Counted from the stretch's first letter, positions 9,414-19,770 are shown. The stretch: DNA of 45,040 bases from Deltaproteobacteria bacterium (GCA_016218765.1 JACRCZ010000122.1:1-45040), one strand, 5' to 3'. The notes: generated by a model not told the origin, from the letters alone. A program made the numbers and translations.

Positions 9414-12400
9414 ATGCGGTCAAGCACGGGAGTTTCGGCGCGGCTGGCGGCGCTGCTGCTCGCCGCGTGGAGCGGCGGTTGCGGGCTGCAGTCGAGCGGG
9501 ATCGCCGACGGCGCGGGCGACGGCGTGCCGCCGGACGGCGACGGCGGCGGCGACGTCGTCGTGGAGGACGGGGGTGACCGGCCGGACGACGCTCGCGACG
9601 ACGGCTGGGAGGTCCCTCCGACCTGCGGCAATGGGACGCTCGAGCCGGGCGAGCCGTGCGACGACGGCAATGCCGACGATACGGACGACTGCCTTGTCGG
9701 CTGCATTCCGGCCTCCTGCGGCGACGGCTTCGTCCGGAGCGGACTGGAAGAATGCGACGACGGCGGTGCGAACTCGGACACGGCGCCGGACGCCTGCCGG
9801 ACCGACTGCCGCTCGGCCCGTTGCGGCGACGGCGTCGTGGACACGGTCGAGGGGTGCGACGACGGCAACACGGTCGACACCGACGAGTGCCGGAACGACT
9901 GCATCGCGGCGACCTGCGGCGACGGCGTCGTGGATACGGGCGAGGAGTGCGACGACGGCGGTGCGAACTCGGACACGGCGCCGGACGCCTGCCGCACGAC
10001 GTGCCGGCGCGCGTTCTGCGGCGACGCCGTCATCGACGCCGCGGAGACGTGCGACGACGGCGGTGCGAACTCGGACACGGCGCCGGACGCCTGCCGCACG
10101 ACGTGCGTCCCGGCCGGCTGCGGCGACGGGGTCGTGGACACCGGGGAGGGTTGCGACGACGGCGGGTCGAACTCGGACACCACGCCCGACGCGTGCCGCA
10201 CGTCCTGCCGGCCCGCGAGCTGCGGCGATTCGGTGGTCGATGGCGGCGAGCAGTGCGACATGGGGTTCGCCAACTCGGACACGCTGCCGGACGCATGCCG
10301 CACGACCTGCCGGCACGCGGCCTGCGGGGACTCGGTGGTGGACACGGGCGAGGCGTGCGACGACGGCAACACCGTGGACACGGACGCCTGCCGCAACACC
10401 TGCGCCCTGGCCGGGTGCGGCGACGGCGTGGTCGGTCCGGGCGAGGACTGCGACGACGCGAACGCCAGCAACACCGACGCCTGCCTCAGCTCCTGCGTCG
10501 CCGCGAGCTGCGGCGACGGCTTCGTCCACGCCGGCGTGGAGGATTGCGACCGCGACCCGCCCCGCGCCTGCACGTCCTCCTGCGGCACGGGCGGCCTGGA
10601 AAGCTGCGCCGCCTGCGCCTGGTCGGGAGCCTGCACGCCGCCGTCCGAGATCTGCAACGGCGCGGACGACGTCTGTGCGGGCGGTGCGGACGACGGCTTC
10701 CCGTGCGTGCAGGGCGCCGCGGTCGGCTGCACGACGACGTGCGGCACGAGCGGGACGGGGACGTGCACTGCCGCGTGCGCGGTGCCGGCGGGGGCGTCGT
10801 GCACGCCGCCGGCGGAGGCGTGCAACGGTCTGGACGACGACTGCACGGGTGGCGCGGACAACGGCTTCGCCTGCGTCCGCGGGGCGACCGTCGGCTGCAC
10901 GACGACGTGCGGGACGAGCGGGACGGGGACGTGCACCGCCGCGTGCGCGGTGCCGGCGGGGGCGTCGTGCACACCGCCGGCGGAGACGTGCAACGGTCTG
11001 GACGACGACTGCACCGGGGGCGCGGACAACGGCTTCGCCTGCATCCGCGGCGCCACGGTCGCCTGCACGACGACGTGCGGCAGCGCCGGGACGGGAGCGT
11101 GCACCGCGGCGTGCGCGATTCCGGCGGGGGCGTCGTGCACGCCGCCGGCGGAGACGTGCAACGGTCTGGACGACGACTGCACCGGGGGCGCGGACAACGG
11201 CTTCGCCTGCGTCCAGGGCTCGTCGCAGTCCTGCACGGTGAACGCGTGCACCGGCACGGCGCTCTGCAGCGCGGCGTGCGTGCTGGGCGCGTGCAACCTG
11301 GGCGCCGCGCCGGCGACGGACCTGTGCGCCGGGGCGGCGGCCCTGCCGGCGGGGACGTCCCGGGGTACGACCTGCGCCGCCACGGACCAGGCCGACCCGG
11401 CGTGCGGTACCGCGGGAGGCGGCGACGTGTTCTACCAGGTCGTCCTCGCCGCGCGCTCGCGGCTCGAGGTGTCGTCGGCCGGGTCGAGCTTCGACACCGT
11501 GCTGTACGTGCGCCAGACGACGTGCGCGGGGACGGAGGTCGCCTGCGACAACGACGGCGGCGGCGCCGGCGGCGCCTCGCGCATCGATGCCGTCCTGCCC
11601 GCCGGCACCTATTTCGTGGTCGTCGACGGCAACGGCCCCGACGAGGCCGGCTCGTACGTGCTGAACGCGACCATCACGCCTTCCCCGGCCAACGATCTGT
11701 GCGCCGGCGCGACGACGATTCCCGCCGGGGGCGGCGTCTTCACCGGCACCACCGCCGGGGCGGCGAACGACTTCACCGGCGGCTGCGGCGGCGGCGCGGG
11801 CGCCGACGTGGTCTACACGTTCACCCTCGGCGGCGGCGCCGACGTGTTCATCACCACCGTCGGCTCGTCGTTCGACTCCGTCGTCTACCTCCGCTCCACC
11901 TGCACCGGGGCCGACATCGATTGCGGGGACGACTACCGGCCGCCCGCGTCGACCGGCGCGATCCTGCAGCGCGACAATCTCGCCGGCGGGACGTACGTCG
12001 TCATCGTGGACGGCAAGACGGCCGGCGCGCGCGGCAACTACCGGCTGGAGGTCAACATCACCTCCAACGACAACCCGGGCGACCGCTGCGGCCAGCCCTT
12101 CGAGTGGGTCCCGGGCACGGCGCAGTACTGCCTGGACACCAACGCCTGCAGCGACGAGTACGTCGGAACCTGCGCCGCCGACACCGACCGCGACCGCGTG
12201 TACTACGTCGTCGTCCCCGCGGCCGCGACGGTCGGGTTCACCACCTGCGACCCGGGCACGAACTACGACAGCCTGCTGTACCTGCGCTCGGCGTGCCTCG
12301 ATTCCGGGACCGAGCTCGCCTGCAACGACGACGACTCGACCTGCGCCGCCAGCACCCAGCGCTCGCGCCTGCCCGCGACCGCGCTGACCCCGGGCATCTA

Positions 12401-12461
12401 CTACCTGTTCGTCGACGGTTTCGGGAACTCGAACGGGGACTACTGCGTCAACGCGTTCTAG
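9414..12461 (+). CDS. Large cysteine-rich repeat lipoprotein (DUF4215-type repeats, MopE-like units, PPC-like domains)
   Basis: This 1015-residue exported protein starts at the ATG at 9414 (GGAGGGTGCG upstream). A short signal peptide ends at WSGGC. After an Asp/Gly linker, ten repeats of the form CGDGxVDxGExCDDGNxxxxDxC cover residues ~71-400; these match the cysteine-rich myxobacterial repeat (DUF4215/TIGR02232 style). Three near-identical 56-residue units follow (~439-606), containing [11 protein letters not shown], similar to the Ca-binding or MopE-like CNGxDDDCDG motif. From ~630 there are three beta-domains resembling bacterial pre-peptidase C-terminal (PPC) domains, each with a GxSFDxVxY core and a GTYxVxVDG end. 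It is probably an adhesive or structural surface protein, disulfide stabilised. The exact role is unknown. Confidence 0.85.
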   Translation: MRSSTGVSARLAALLLAAWSGGCGLQSSGIADGAGDGVPPDGDGGGDVVVEDGGDRPDDARDDGWEVPPTCGNGTLEPGEPCDDGNADDTDDCLVGCIPASCGDGFVRSGLEECDDGGANSDTAPDACRTDCRSARCGDGVVDTVEGCDDGNTVDTDECRNDCIAATCGDGVVDTGEECDDGGANSDTAPDACRTTCRRAFCGDAVIDAAETCDDGGANSDTAPDACRTTCVPAGCGDGVVDTGEGCDDGGSNSDTTPDACRTSCRPASCGDSVVDGGEQCDMGFANSDTLPDACRTTCRHAACGDSVVDTGEACDDGNTVDTDACRNTCALAGCGDGVVGPGEDCDDANASNTDACLSSCVAASCGDGFVHAGVEDCDRDPPRACTSSCGTGGLESCAACAWSGACTPPSEICNGADDVCAGGADDGFPCVQGAAVGCTTTCGTSGTGTCTAACAVPAGASCTPPAEACNGLDDDCTGGADNGFACVRGATVGCTTTCGTSGTGTCTAACAVPAGASCTPPAETCNGLDDDCTGGADNGFACIRGATVACTTTCGSAGTGACTAACAIPAGASCTPPAETCNGLDDDCTGGADNGFACVQGSSQSCTVNACTGTALCSAACVLGACNLGAAPATDLCAGAAALPAGTSRGTTCAATDQADPACGTAGGGDVFYQVVLAARSRLEVSSAGSSFDTVLYVRQTTCAGTEVACDNDGGGAGGASRIDAVLPAGTYFVVVDGNGPDEAGSYVLNATITPSPANDLCAGATTIPAGGGVFTGTTAGAANDFTGGCGGGAGADVVYTFTLGGGADVFITTVGSSFDSVVYLRSTCTGADIDCGDDYRPPASTGAILQRDNLAGGTYVVIVDGKTAGARGNYRLEVNITSNDNPGDRCGQPFEWVPGTAQYCLDTNACSDEYVGTCAADTDRDRVYYVVVPAAATVGFTTCDPGTNYDSLLYLRSACLDSGTELACNDDDSTCAASTQRSRLPATALTPGIYYLFVDGFGNSNGDYCVNAF
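10728..11231 (+). repeat. Three in-frame 168-base tandem repeats inside the cysteine-rich lipoprotein gene
   Basis: The units begin at 10728, 10896 and 11064, each opening with TGCACGACGACGTGCGG. They encode 56-residue blocks (CTTTCG...[16 protein letters not shown]). Near identity at the DNA level indicates recent duplication or gene conversion. Confidence 0.9.
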
Positions 12462-12509
12462 GTGGAGCGGTGGAGCGGTAGAGCGGTGGAGCGGTAGGGC
12501 GGTGGAGCG
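12462..12509. repeat. Six tandem 8-base units GTGGAGCG
   Basis: Directly after the stop codon at 12461 the sequence is six 8-base units: four exact GTGGAGCG, and two variants GTAGAGCG and GTAGGGCG. A G-rich run follows and leads into the ribosome binding site of the next gene. No hairpin-plus-T terminator is visible here. Confidence 0.9.
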
Positions 12510-12558
12510 GGGGGGGCGAGCGGTCGCGGGGGGGCGGCGGGGGGGAGGAGGATCGGGC

Positions 12559-13596
12559 ATGGGCACTTCGTTGCTGGACCTGCTGGAGGGGGAGGCGCGC
12601 ACGGCGGCCAAGGGGGCCCGGCTGCTCTACGGGATGGTCCGCGAGCGGCCGTTCCTCTGCAACTGGCAGATCACGTACCGCTGCAACCTGAAGTGCGGCA
12701 TCTGCTCCTTCTGGCGCGACCCGCCGTCGGCGCGCGACGAGCTGGACCTGGAAGGCGTGCGCGCGGTGGCCGAGCGGTTGCGGCCTTTCGCGCCGCTGAT
12801 GCTGTCGATGGCGGGCGGCGAGCCGCTGCTGCGCCGCGACTTGCCGGAGATCGCGCGCCTGCTCGCCCGCGACCACTGGTTTTCGCTCATCACGAACGGC
12901 TGGTTCCTCACCCGCGAGCTGGCCGAACGCCTGTACGACTCGGGCCTCCAGGACATCCACGTCTCGCTGGACTACGCCGATCCCGATCGGCACGACGCGC
13001 AGCGCGGCGTCAAGGGCTCCTTCGCCCGTGCCGTCACGGCGCTGGAGCTGCTGCGCGACCTGCGTCCCGATCGCCGCCACCGCGTCCACATCATGGCCGT
13101 GCTGCTCGACGACAACCTCGACGACGTGGAGCCGTTGATCCGGCTCGCCGAGGATCTGGGCGTCTCGTTCGAGCTGAGCCTGTACAGCCGGCGTCGCGGG
13201 CAGAAACCGGCGCGCGTCCCCGCGCGCCCCGTGGCCGCGCGGCTCGCCGAGCTCAAGCGACGGCATCCGTCCTTCGTGTCCTATGGCGACTACCTCGCCG
13301 AGTTCGACCGCGCGATCGCCGCCGAGGGGATGCCCGCCTGCCGGGCGGGCCATACGTTCTTCAACATCGACCACCGCGGCCGCGTCTCGCGCTGCATCGA
13401 CACCAACGATCAGCCCTCCGGCAGCCTCCTCGAGGCGCCGCTCGACGTCCTCCTGGGCCGGCTGCGCGACCAGGCCCGGCTCGACCCGTGCAGCCGCTGC
13501 TGGACGAGCTGCCGGGGGTTCGCCGACGTCGCGGCCGGCCCGCTCCGGTTCCTGCGCACCCTGCCCGATCTCTACCAGGGGGCGAAGCCTCTCTAG
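12559..13596 (+). CDS. Radical SAM protein with SPASM-like C-terminal cysteines
   Basis: The protein has 345 residues; its ATG at 12559 is preceded by GGAGGAGG. The radical SAM cluster motif CNLKCGIC (Cys42, 46, 49) is followed by the SAM-binding GGEPLLR motif and a typical barrel. A C-terminal set of cysteines (PACRAGH, SRCID, DPCSRCWTSC) looks like a SPASM or twitch auxiliary-cluster region. The opening segment FLCNWQITYRCNLKC is common in radical SAM enzymes annotated only as uncharacterised. No precursor peptide gene, maturase partner or lipid gene lies beside it, so substrate and pathway are open. It converges on the aminotransferase gene. Confidence 0.85.
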   Translation: MGTSLLDLLEGEARTAAKGARLLYGMVRERPFLCNWQITYRCNLKCGICSFWRDPPSARDELDLEGVRAVAERLRPFAPLMLSMAGGEPLLRRDLPEIARLLARDHWFSLITNGWFLTRELAERLYDSGLQDIHVSLDYADPDRHDAQRGVKGSFARAVTALELLRDLRPDRRHRVHIMAVLLDDNLDDVEPLIRLAEDLGVSFELSLYSRRRGQKPARVPARPVAARLAELKRRHPSFVSYGDYLAEFDRAIAAEGMPACRAGHTFFNIDHRGRVSRCIDTNDQPSGSLLEAPLDVLLGRLRDQARLDPCSRCWTSCRGFADVAAGPLRFLRTLPDLYQGAKPL

Positions 13597-13659
13597 GTTC
13601 CAGGTTCTCGGTACTCGGTTATCGGTCCGGGCAGGGGACGGGCGGCTTGAGGACGGTCC

Positions 13660-15060
13660 TCAGTCGCGGGCGTGTTTCACGAACTCGGAGGCGAAGCGGG
13701 CGAGGGCCGCGCCGTGGCCGGCGTCGGCGAGCACGACGTCGAGGGCGGCGGCGAAGCGCTCGATCGCCGCCTCGTCCACGATCAGCGGCGGCATCACCTT
13801 GAGCACGGAAGGGTCGTTGACGGCGGCCTGCGTCACGATGCGGTGCTCGGACAGGAGCCGGAGGGCGACGTACTGCGCGAGAAGGGCTGCCGACGCCCGG
13901 CCGAAGGCCGCGAAGGGTGTGCGCTCCAGCCATCCGCCGGCGGCGTCCCGGACCCTGATGCCCAGCATGAGACCCATCCCGCGAACTTCGCGGATGGACG
14001 GGTGTTTCGACGCGACGTCCTTCAGCCTGCGGCGCAGGATCCGTCCCTGCCCGGCGGCGCGTTCGATGAGCCGTTCTTCCTCGATCACGCGCAGGGTCGC
14101 GAGCACCGCGGTCATGGCCAGCGGTCCGCCTCCGAACGTCGTCGCGTGGTCCATGCAGGTGCGTGCGCTCCCGTAGGCCCGATCGAACGGCTCGGCCCGC
14201 GCGATCATCGCCCCGACCGGCACGAGCCCTCCGCCGAGCACCTTGGCCACCGTGACGATGTCGGGCGCCGTGCCGGAGTGCTCGAACGCGAACATCTTCC
14301 CCGTCCGGCCCAGGCCCGTCTGGACCTCGTCGGCGACCAGCAGGCCGCCGCGCGCATGCACGGCGTCTGCCGCGCGCGGGAGGTAGTCGGCGGGCGGAAC
14401 GACGGCGCCTCCCTCCCCCAGGATCGGCTCGACGACGAACGCGGCGACGTCGCCGCCGCGGACCGCCCGTCGGAGCGCCTCGAGGTCGCCGAACGGGACC
14501 CGCTCCACGTCGGGCAGGAGCGGACCGAACCGGTCGCGGGCGGCACCCACGCCCTTGAGGCTGAGGGCGCCGAGCGTCGAGCCGTGGTAGGCGCCCTCGC
14601 AGGCAACGATCCGTCGCTTGCCGGTGGCGGCGCGCGCCAGCTTGAGTGCGGCCTCGACGGCTTCGCTGCCGCTGGAGCAGAAGAACACGCGGTGCGGCCC
14701 GGCGGGCAGGAGCGCCGCGAGGCGCTCGGCGGCGAGGCCGGCGAGGGCGGAGCATTCGACCTGCGTGAAGCCGGGGAGGTCGTCGTCGAGCGCGGAGCGG
14801 AGGGCGGCCTTGAGCGCGGGGTGGTTGTGGCCCAGGCCCAGGGCGCCGAAGCCCGACAGGAAATCGAGGTACCGCTCGCCGCGGTCGTCCTCCAGCTCGA
14901 GGCCCCGGGCGTGGCGGAAGCGCCGTTCCCAGCCGGTGGAGCGGAGCAGGCCGGCCCAGGCCGGGTTGACGAACCGCCGCCACAGGTCGGGGCCGTCGGC
15001 GGCGCGTCTCCGGCGTTCGAGGTCGAGCTCTTCGGCGATGCGAGCGGCGTCCATGACCAT
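13660..15060 (-). CDS. Class III PLP-dependent aminotransferase
   Basis: This 466-residue enzyme belongs to fold type I, class III (ornithine/acetylornithine/putrescine-type omega-aminotransferases). Visible landmarks are [15 protein letters not shown], the phosphate-binding [15 protein letters not shown], the signature [19 protein letters not shown] and the PLP lysine in TVAKVLGGG; a TTFGGGPLA segment follows. The ~50-residue N-terminal extension and ~460 length resemble the putrescine/glutamate-1-semialdehyde-like group more than ArgD. The amino donor cannot be told from sequence alone. The start could be ATG 15060 or ATG 15054. It begins 18 bases after the S9 peptidase gene and probably shares its transcript, which hints at peptide or amino-acid catabolism. 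Confidence 0.88.
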   Translation of the reverse strand: MVMDAARIAEELDLERRRRAADGPDLWRRFVNPAWAGLLRSTGWERRFRHARGLELEDDRGERYLDFLSGFGALGLGHNHPALKAALRSALDDDLPGFTQVECSALAGLAAERLAALLPAGPHRVFFCSSGSEAVEAALKLARAATGKRRIVACEGAYHGSTLGALSLKGVGAARDRFGPLLPDVERVPFGDLEALRRAVRGGDVAAFVVEPILGEGGAVVPPADYLPRAADAVHARGGLLVADEVQTGLGRTGKMFAFEHSGTAPDIVTVAKVLGGGLVPVGAMIARAEPFDRAYGSARTCMDHATTFGGGPLAMTAVLATLRVIEEERLIERAAGQGRILRRRLKDVASKHPSIREVRGMGLMLGIRVRDAAGGWLERTPFAAFGRASAALLAQYVALRLLSEHRIVTQAAVNDPSVLKVMPPLIVDEAAIERFAAALDVVLADAGHGAALARFASEFVKHARD

Positions 15061-15078
15061 GTCCGGGCGCCGTGGTCC

Positions 15079-17031
15079 CTACGGCAGCGCGACCGACGCG
15101 TCGCCGAAGATGTAGCGGTCCAGGAAGCGGTCCGTCAGCTCGTACGCGGCGAGCATGCTCTCGTTCCGCGAGAACCCGTGCCCCTCGCGCTCCAGGATCA
15201 GGTAGTGCACCGGTACGCCCCGCTCCCGCAGCGCCTCGACGATGCGGTCCGACTGGTCGCGGCGGACCCGGACGTCGTTCTCCCCCTGCACGACGAGCAG
15301 CGGCGTCACGATGCGGTCGACGAAGTACAGCGGCGAGCGGTCGTGCTGGTACTGCGCGTGCGCGGGATTCGCCGGATCGCCGAACTTCTCGTAGATGTAC
15401 GTGGCCATCGCCATCCAGTAGGGCGGGAAGCTCTCCACGAGGGACTTGAGCTCCGAGACGCCGAAGTAGTCGACCTGCGCGGCGAACTCGCCCGGCGTGA
15501 ACGCGGCCGCCGCCAGCGCCATGTAGCCGCCGTAGCTGCCGCCGAGCACGACGACCCGATCGGCCGAGACGCCGGCGTGCTCGACCATCCAGCGCTTGCA
15601 TGCGACGACGTCCTGGAGCGGGCCGCCGCCCAGGTCGAGGTTGTCCAGCTTCGTGTAGGTCTTGCCGTATCCGGTCGAGCCGCGGACGTTGGGCACCAGC
15701 ACGACCCAGCCCTTGGACACGAGGTACTGGCGCATGCGGTCGAACTTCCGGCGCGACTGGGCGGTCGGGCCGCCGTGCACGTCGATCACCGCCGGGAACG
15801 GACCTTCCCCCGCCGGCCGGTAGACGAACGCCGGGACCTCGCGCCCGTCGAAGCTCGGGACGCGCACGGATTCCCCCGTCACCATCGGGCGCGCCCGCAG
15901 CGACTCGGGCAGCGACTCCGTCAGCCGCGTCGCCGTTCCCGCCTCCAGATCGATGACGTACAGCTCGGTGGGCGCCGTGTCGCTGACCAGCGTCGCGGCC
16001 ATCAGGCGGTCGGAGCTGGAGAACTCGAGCGGCACGAGCGCGCCGGGGGCGCCGAGGTCCGGCAGGGCGACCGGCTCCTCCGCCCCCGCCCTCGTCAGCA
16101 CGACGCGCGGCTCGCCGTCCACGTTCGTGCTCGTGTAGAAGTAGGTCCACGCGCGCGAGAAGTCCGCGACCTCGACGTCCCACTCCTCCTCCAGCACGGC
16201 GCGCGAGGCCTTCGTTTCCAGGTCCATCGCCAGGAGCGCGGTGAACTCCCGCCCCTCGTCGGACGTGTAGAACAGGGCGCCGCCGTCCTGCGTGAACGTC
16301 GTCGGCGCGTAGAGCACGTCCCCCTCGTGCGGCGTGAGCAGCTCGGGCGCCGGCGCGCCACGCGGGAAGAGGTACATGTTGGAGTTCACGTCGGAGAGGA
16401 CCTCGACGATCACGAACGTCCGGTGGTCGCGACTGGTCCCCGCGAAGTTGAGCACGCCCGACGACTCCCACAACCGCTCGGACGAGCCCGTGGCAGGCGT
16501 GTACTCGTAGAGGTCCATGAACTGCACGTCGCGGCGGTTGGAGAGGTAGAGGAAGCTCTGCCCGTCGTCGGCCCAGCGAAGGAACGAGGTCTTGGTCCCT
16601 TCCGGGTCGCCGGGCATCAGCTCCTGCCACGTCGAGCCTTCGGCATCCGTGAGGAACAGGTGACCCAGCTCGTCGCCACCGTGGTCGGCCTCGACGAGCA
16701 GCACGTCGTCCGTGGGAGAGAAGCCGAAGCCGAGCACGAAGCCGTCGACGTGGGTCACCTGGCGCGCCTCGCCACCCGCCGTCGGCCGGACCCAGACGTC
16801 CATCCGGCCCCCGACGTCGGTGACGTAGGCGACCAGCGACTCGTCGTGCGAGAACGACGCCGCGCCCGCCACGCGCGCGATGTGGAAGTACTCCGCGATC
16901 GGCACGGGCGCGACCGGCGCGCGCCCCGCGCCCGCAACCGTCGGCGTCGTCGTCTCCCCGCCCCGCGGCCCGCAGGCCACGGCCAAGGTTCCGGCCAGGA
17001 TGCCGACCAGGATCGCAATCGACCTCTTCAT
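15079..17031 (-). CDS. S9 family prolyl-oligopeptidase-like peptidase, lipoprotein
   Basis: This 650-residue exported serine peptidase starts at the ATG at 17031, preceded by GGAGGAGGAAG; a signal peptide ends at a lipobox (TLAVAC). The N-terminal ~370 residues form a WD40-like beta-propeller (repeated S.DG/G..L.Y blocks). The C-terminal alpha/beta-hydrolase domain has VHGGPTAQSR, the nucleophile elbow GGSYGGYMA, the acid segment VQGENDVRV and the histidine in EREGHGF. This is the dipeptidyl-peptidase/acylaminoacyl-peptidase architecture, cleaving short peptides in the periplasm. The aminotransferase gene follows 18 bases downstream. The family call is secure; substrate preference is not. Confidence 0.92.
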   Translation of the reverse strand: MKRSIAILVGILAGTLAVACGPRGGETTTPTVAGAGRAPVAPVPIAEYFHIARVAGAASFSHDESLVAYVTDVGGRMDVWVRPTAGGEARQVTHVDGFVLGFGFSPTDDVLLVEADHGGDELGHLFLTDAEGSTWQELMPGDPEGTKTSFLRWADDGQSFLYLSNRRDVQFMDLYEYTPATGSSERLWESSGVLNFAGTSRDHRTFVIVEVLSDVNSNMYLFPRGAPAPELLTPHEGDVLYAPTTFTQDGGALFYTSDEGREFTALLAMDLETKASRAVLEEEWDVEVADFSRAWTYFYTSTNVDGEPRVVLTRAGAEEPVALPDLGAPGALVPLEFSSSDRLMAATLVSDTAPTELYVIDLEAGTATRLTESLPESLRARPMVTGESVRVPSFDGREVPAFVYRPAGEGPFPAVIDVHGGPTAQSRRKFDRMRQYLVSKGWVVLVPNVRGSTGYGKTYTKLDNLDLGGGPLQDVVACKRWMVEHAGVSADRVVVLGGSYGGYMALAAAAFTPGEFAAQVDYFGVSELKSLVESFPPYWMAMATYIYEKFGDPANPAHAQYQHDRSPLYFVDRIVTPLLVVQGENDVRVRRDQSDRIVEALRERGVPVHYLILEREGHGFSRNESMLAAYELTDRFLDRYIFGDASVALP

Positions 17032-17154
17032 GGTTTCTTCCTCCTCCGCTTCCTCCAGGCTCGTGCCCGACGCTAGCAATGCCTGGGGCTTTCCGCCAGG
17101 GCGATGGGATTATCGAGTGAGCACGCGGCAATTCCGGGGAGGGCGTCCCGGCGA

Positions 17155-17183
17155 TTGACCGGCCGGGGCCGGTGCTTACCTTG
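17155..17183 (+). promoter_or_regulatory. Possible sigma-70-like promoter before the duplicated-domain gene
   Basis: TTGACC at 17155-17160 is a good -35 box. It is followed after 17 bases by ACCTTG, a poor -10 box. It lies about 20 bases before the start codon at 17204, in the divergent intergenic region. This is weak evidence only. Confidence 0.25.
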
Positions 17184-17203
17184 CCGGTGGTTTGGAGGCA
17201 AAC

Positions 17204-18115
17204 ATGACAGCAGCTCGATGGTTCGGCAGGGTCGGGATTCCCGTGGCCGTACTGGCCTTGGCGGCGCTTCGCTGCGACGACGACGGCGGCACCTCCTATC
17301 CGGACGGCGGGGACGCCGACGGGGATCTCGAGGGCGGCGCGGACGCCGACGCCGATGCCGGCGCGGACGCCGACGCGGACGCCGACGCGGACGCCGACGC
17401 CGATGCGGACGCGGATGCGGACGCCGATGTCGCCGGTCCGCCTTGGGATCTGACCTTCTCCGGCACGGGGTTCGGGCCGCACGATGGCCAGGATCTGTCC
17501 GCGGCGCTGGTCGAGACCGGCTCGGGCGTCGTGGTCATCTCGAACCAGGCGGTTGTAACGGGCGGTGCGTTCGGCTTCTCCTGGACCGGTGTCCTGGAAG
17601 AAGGGTTGGACTACCGCATCGACTACTACGCCGACTTCAACGAGAACGGGGTTTGCGACGCGCCTCCCACCGACCACGCGTGGAGCGTTCCCGTGCCCGC
17701 GTTCACCGGCGCCACGACGGTCGCCGTGGCGCACAACACGGACTTCACGGCAGCGGCGTGCGAGTCGTTTCCGGCAGCGACGGCGTTCGATCTGACCTTC
17801 TCCGGCACCGGGTTCGGGCCGCACGATGGCCAGGACCTGTCCGCGGCGCTGGTCGAGACCGGCTCGGGCGTCGTGGTCATCTCGAACCAGGCGGTCGTCA
17901 CGGGCGGTGCATTCAGCTTCTCCTGGACCGGTGTCCTGGAAGAAGGGATGGACTACCGCATCGACTACTACGCGGACTTCAACGAGAACGGGACGTGCGA
18001 CGCGCCGCCCAGCGACCACGTGTGGAGCGTTCCAGTCCCGGCGTTCGCTGGGGACACGACCGTCCCGGTCGTGCACAACACGGACTTCGTCGCTTCGGCC
18101 TGCGCGTCGTTCTAG
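17204..18115 (+). CDS. Exported protein with two near-identical HDGQ/DYYADFN domains
   Basis: The protein has 303 residues; its start is ATG 17204 with GGAGG six bases upstream. The signal peptide ends at a Cys preceded by Arg (LAALRC), an atypical lipobox. A repetitive Asp-Ala linker (~residues 46-76) leads to two tandem ~108-residue domains that are almost the same. Each runs DLTFSGTGFGPHDGQDLSAA, a valine-rich strand pair, LEEGxDYRIDYYADFN, NGxCDxPPxDHxWSV and HNTDF. A domain of this look occurs in other Myxococcota secreted proteins, to my recollection, but I know of no assigned function. The conserved Asp/His residues suggest ligand or Ca binding; this is inference. Confidence 0.75.
   Translation: MTAARWFGRVGIPVAVLALAALRCDDDGGTSYPDGGDADGDLEGGADADADAGADADADADADADADADADADADVAGPPWDLTFSGTGFGPHDGQDLSAALVETGSGVVVISNQAVVTGGAFGFSWTGVLEEGLDYRIDYYADFNENGVCDAPPTDHAWSVPVPAFTGATTVAVAHNTDFTAAACESFPAATAFDLTFSGTGFGPHDGQDLSAALVETGSGVVVISNQAVVTGGAFSFSWTGVLEEGMDYRIDYYADFNENGTCDAPPSDHVWSVPVPAFAGDTTVPVVHNTDFVASACASF
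17339..17429 (+). repeat. GCG-GAC / GCC-GAC repeat encoding an Ala-Asp linker
   Basis: Alternating GAC/GAT and GCG/GCC codons encode an (Asp-Ala)n tract, a low-complexity linker between the signal peptide and the first domain. It is prone to length change by slippage. Confidence 0.85.
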
Positions 18116-18212
18116 GGAGGTCGGGGCCCCGGGTTCTGGAAGGACGGCATCTACCCTCGTGGTCGCCCGGGAGATCGTCCGCCCCGCCGGAGGCCAGACG
18201 GGTTCGGTCCAG

Positions 18213-19769
18213 CTACGGCAGCCAGCTATCGCCCCGCGCGGTGCGGCGGTTGTAGACGGGCCAGCCGGGGGTTTCGGGGGGAAGCCCGGCCACCGGGGTC
18301 TGGATCGCGATGATGGAGTTCCCGTCGCCACCATCGGGGCTGTCCGCCCCGACCAAGTACAGTGTGCCATCCCGCGCTAGGATCGGACTCACGATCCCGT
18401 TCACGGTGAAGCCCTCGATGTCGAGGCGGTCGACCGGCGCTCCGTCGCCGTTCAGGATCCAGAGGACGGCATGCGCCCAAGTCTCGTCCACCTGGTTCGT
18501 TGCGATCAGCACCGAACCGCCCTCTCCCAGAACCGGCTGCCCGAGACACGCCTCCGGCCGGCGGCAGCCGTCGAACTCGTGGGTCCATCTGAGCGTGCCG
18601 TCCGCCGACCACCGCCCAACGAGGTACGCGCCGCCCAGCGACGGGTTCCACCCAACATCGCGAAAGGCAACCGGATCCCCCCCCTCTGCGACGACGAATT
18701 TGGCGTCGGGAACCAAACCCTCCAACGGCACGCACGACGGCTGTGGTTCGGTTTCTGTCGTGGACATCGTGCACCACTCGACACGTCCATCCTCCCACTC
18801 CCATCCGGCTCGCCGCCACGTTTCCGTCCAGAACGCCACAGTCGCATGATCCACGACCCTGACACCCAGTATTGCCTTTCCGGTCTCCACCTCCCGGAGA
18901 CTGCCGTCGGGTCCGACAAGCAGCAGCGAGTCGACATGACCAAACGGATTGTCCGAGGAATTCTGCCCAGTCGAGAGCACCGCCGTGCATCCCTGCACGC
19001 CGCCCCATTGCCCGAAGTGCCTAGGCGAAAGGTACTGCCACTTCCAAAGCAAGGCGGGCGGGAAGTCCTCGAGGAGGAGCGACGACGGTTCGCCGATGAA
19101 TTCACCCGTGTCGTTGCCGAGGCGGTTGCCGTAGGTCACGAAGTAGATGCCCCCGCAACCCGACGGGGCCGGACTGTACGGGGACCGGGTGCTATCGAAC
19201 TCCAGGTACCCCAGCTCCGGCGCACCGCCCGAACCGTGGAACGGCTGGTCGGATTCGGGATCGGCATACGCCATTCCGCCCATCGAGAAGAGGATGGCCA
19301 CGCGGCCGTTGGGCATGACCGTCGGGCCGCCGGCGATGCCGCCGGCGATATCGCGAGGAAGCGTGGACCACCGGAAGCGGCCTTCGCGTGTCAGGCACAC
19401 CACCCATCTCGTCGCGTCTCCCGTCCCGAAGCAGATGGTGCCGTCCATCAACTCGACGACGTTCCCCTCGATCTTCCAGGACGTTACGCCGGCCGTCCTC
19501 GCAGTGGCGTCGGTGCTCACCGTGTAGATCCACTTGACCGACGAGTGCTCGATGCCCGGCGGCACGCCGACTGGGGCAGTGGATGATCGGGCTTCCCATG
19601 GCGTAGCACCGGTATCGGAAAATCCAACGAATTCCGCATCCGGGCGACCGGGCACCTCTCCTTCGCACGACCCGCTCGACGGGCATGCGCCGGCCGCGAT
19701 CAGGCTCAGGACAGACCCAAAGGCCTGCTGCAAGGTCCGCGAGAAACCCGTCCAGTCCGCGACGCACAT
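18213..19769 (-). CDS. Lipoprotein with beta-propeller-like (PQQ-type) repeats
   Basis: The protein has 518 residues. The ATG at 19769 lies one base after the stop of the upstream metzincin gene, so it is probably the last gene of a three-gene operon. The signal peptide ends in LIAAGAC. The body has repeated blade-like blocks: VSTDATARTAGVTSWKIEG, LMDGTICFGTGDATRWVVCL, GSVLIATNQ and DGTLYLVGADSPDGG. In these, a Gly/Asp turn is followed by a strand describing stored or displayed values, as in PQQ-like quinoprotein propellers. Catalytic features are not visible. The last residues, GWPVYNRRTARGDSWLP, resemble the closing blade of such proteins (WPxYxxxxxRG). The likely role is binding or scaffolding at the outer membrane. 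Confidence 0.65.
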   Translation of the reverse strand: MCVADWTGFSRTLQQAFGSVLSLIAAGACPSSGSCEGEVPGRPDAEFVGFSDTGATPWEARSSTAPVGVPPGIEHSSVKWIYTVSTDATARTAGVTSWKIEGNVVELMDGTICFGTGDATRWVVCLTREGRFRWSTLPRDIAGGIAGGPTVMPNGRVAILFSMGGMAYADPESDQPFHGSGGAPELGYLEFDSTRSPYSPAPSGCGGIYFVTYGNRLGNDTGEFIGEPSSLLLEDFPPALLWKWQYLSPRHFGQWGGVQGCTAVLSTGQNSSDNPFGHVDSLLLVGPDGSLREVETGKAILGVRVVDHATVAFWTETWRRAGWEWEDGRVEWCTMSTTETEPQPSCVPLEGLVPDAKFVVAEGGDPVAFRDVGWNPSLGGAYLVGRWSADGTLRWTHEFDGCRRPEACLGQPVLGEGGSVLIATNQVDETWAHAVLWILNGDGAPVDRLDIEGFTVNGIVSPILARDGTLYLVGADSPDGGDGNSIIAIQTPVAGLPPETPGWPVYNRRTARGDSWLP

Positions 19770-19770
19770 G

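Noticed and set aside
9420..12611. Minus-strand open frame of 1063 codons opposite the cysteine-rich gene
   Set aside because: Repeats in the plus-strand gene impose a repetitive antisense frame; no start signal or family.
13648..13662. Perfect short palindrome TGAGGAC-G-GTCCTCA as a terminator
   Set aside because: It overlaps the aminotransferase stop, has a loop too small for a stable hairpin and no T run.
13619..18370. Minus-strand open frame of 1583 codons
   Set aside because: It runs across the aminotransferase and S9 peptidase genes in another frame, and across the antisense of the duplicated-domain gene; no conserved motifs.
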